A stretch of DNA of 64,000 nucleotides from Galbibacter kalidii (GTDB taxonomy: Bacteria; Bacteroidota; Bacteroidia; Flavobacteriales; Flavobacteriaceae). Below the pieces are notes generated by a model. That model did no database searches. It worked only from the letters and a program-made list of their open reading frames with translations, and was not told the origin of the DNA. The stretch spans positions 124,001 through 188,000 of the forward strand of contig NZ_JAPFGA010000007.1 in the NCBI RefSeq assembly GCF_026241135.1. Reading direction: 5' to 3'. The number at the start of each line of letters is the position of its first letter. The stretch's first letter is position 1. This document shows positions 63,096-64,000 of the stretch, piece after piece. The position numbers and the translations under genes were made by a program.

Positions 63096-63959
63096 TTATT
63101 TACGGAAATATGATGGGGAGTTACCATACTTGTTTTTAAAAACCCGGCTGAAGTGCGACAGGTTGTTGAAACCATTTTCAAAAGCTATGTCGCCAATGGG
63201 TTTCCGGGTGGTTTCTATAAATGATTTAGCCCGTTCAATTCGTTTTTCTATGAGCCATTTTCCCGGTGTAGTTCCGTAAAACCCTTCAAATTCCCTTTTG
63301 AACGAAGACAGGCTTCTGTTGGCCAATTGTGCATACTCTGATAATTTAAGGTTGTACATATAGTTGGCTTCCATAACTTCCCATATAGGTGTTGTATGGC
63401 CATCGGTCAAGTTGTTGATATAAGAAAGGATGTTCCGGTTTTTTGGGTTGGTAAAAACGTTATAGAGCAATTCCTTCAATTTTATTTCCAAGAGTTTTTC
63501 CGGCAAAGGCCCTTTTTGCTCAAAGTAGGGAATTAAGCTGAGGTAGCAGTTACGGATAGAATCGTTAATATCCATAGAGATTACCATTTCCTTTGGTGGG
63601 GGCGGAAGGTTGCTAAGTGGTAAATGGGATCTGAACTCATTAAATATTTCTTTCAGATAATCGTCTTTCAGGTAAAACGCCATTAATTCCCATCCTTTTA
63701 TCTTATCATCCATTTCTTGTAAAAAACCTGCTCTTCGTAAGAGAAATCCAGAGTTTTCTGACACATCATAAGTGTAATCGCCCTGATGGAATATTCTCTT
63801 ACCGGTTATGGAAAATGTAAGTTGATTGTAAGGAGAATGCAATTGAAGGATTTTTTCTTTTTGGGGGCATTTGTAATAAAGGAAAAGTATATCCTTTATA
63901 GAAAATTGCTGAAAAATATCCGGATTGGATTTATGAAACTCATATACATTCATGAACAA
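63096..63959 (-). CDS. AraC-family transcriptional regulator
   Basis: A 287-residue regulator with an N-terminal cupin-like sensory domain (HSPYNQLTFSITGKRIFHQG) and a C-terminal AraC double helix-turn-helix (about 190-287: LSEYAQLANRSLSSFKREFE, IGDIAFENGFNNLSHFSRVF). It is on the same strand as, and upstream of, the FAD-oxidase/MddA pair across about 200 bp, so it may control them. Start at 63959 or at the in-frame ATG two codons later. Confidence 0.88.
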   Translation of the reverse strand: MFMNVYEFHKSNPDIFQQFSIKDILFLYYKCPQKEKILQLHSPYNQLTFSITGKRIFHQGDYTYDVSENSGFLLRRAGFLQEMDDKIKGWELMAFYLKDDYLKEIFNEFRSHLPLSNLPPPPKEMVISMDINDSIRNCYLSLIPYFEQKGPLPEKLLEIKLKELLYNVFTNPKNRNILSYINNLTDGHTTPIWEVMEANYMYNLKLSEYAQLANRSLSSFKREFEGFYGTTPGKWLIEKRIERAKSFIETTRKPIGDIAFENGFNNLSHFSRVFKNKYGNSPSYFRK

Positions 63960-64000
63960 GGTTTTTGTTTTTTGAATTAAAATCTAACGCAAACAAAATT

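Overview
This window looks like a chromosomal segment of a member of the Flavobacteriaceae (phylum Bacteroidota). The reasons are low G+C, several TTG-N17-20-TAnnTTTG promoter-like sites, many lipoproteins and SusC/TonB-type modules, DUF6146 and SIMPL proteins, a Bacteroidota-type topoisomerase IV pair, and families of short GC-rich palindromes scattered between genes. No IS element, prophage, rRNA operon or CRISPR array was seen.

Layout: (1) 1-12.7 kb: a repeat-rich left edge, a macro-domain gene overlapping an unknown gene, pta-ackA (acetyl-CoA to acetate), hutI (histidine degradation), a large FAD/Fe-S dehydrogenase, a small barrel protein, a TlpA-type lipoprotein, a SIMPL protein and a rhomboid protease. 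(2) 12.7-24.3 kb: a 162-bp MITE-like element and hairpin repeats, a lipid A acyltransferase, a hexapeptide acyltransferase, an EEP hydrolase, glmM, acpH, ggt, uvrA and a LOG protein. (3) 24.4-31 kb: one 2185-residue alpha-2-macroglobulin-like protein with a SusC-type CarboxypepD_reg plus TonB-plug module inserted at the bait position. (4) 31-34.1 kb, minus strand: the most unusual locus. A promoter is followed by a 33-codon leader ORF, an intrinsic terminator, a TPR protein with a lysine-rich tail, an array of five tRNA-like elements starting one base after the TPR stop codon, and a slipin (SPFH) gene. (5) 34.6-53.8 kb: housekeeping genes (ppc, an Lrp regulator, an M14 carboxypeptidase, an XRE regulator, TerC, parC/parE, ychF, ferredoxin, acyl-CoA reductase, serC-serA, DUF937, DUF6146, DoxX). 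(6) 53.9-64 kb: an accessory cluster with a TonB-dependent receptor, a Dabb protein, a decayed FAD oxidase next to an intact paralogue, a sterol-desaturase-like enzyme, a MddA-like methyltransferase and three regulators (TetR, AraC, and an unusual DUF4242/cyclase-like/AraC protein).

The tRNA-like array is the best candidate for an undescribed system. It holds five D-arms and five T-arms on one strand in about 660 bp. The first two elements fold as near-canonical Asp(GUC) and Gln(UUG) tRNAs. The third is a tRNA-like domain whose anticodon region is replaced by an insertion of about 120 nt, as in tmRNA. The last two pairs occur in the order T-arm then D-arm, and acceptor and anticodon stems pair in that permuted order better than in the normal order. 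Slipins are known neighbours of RNA-repair ligases (RtcB), but no RtcB, Ro60 or other nuclease or ligase is visible here. All secondary structure was read by eye and needs covariance support.
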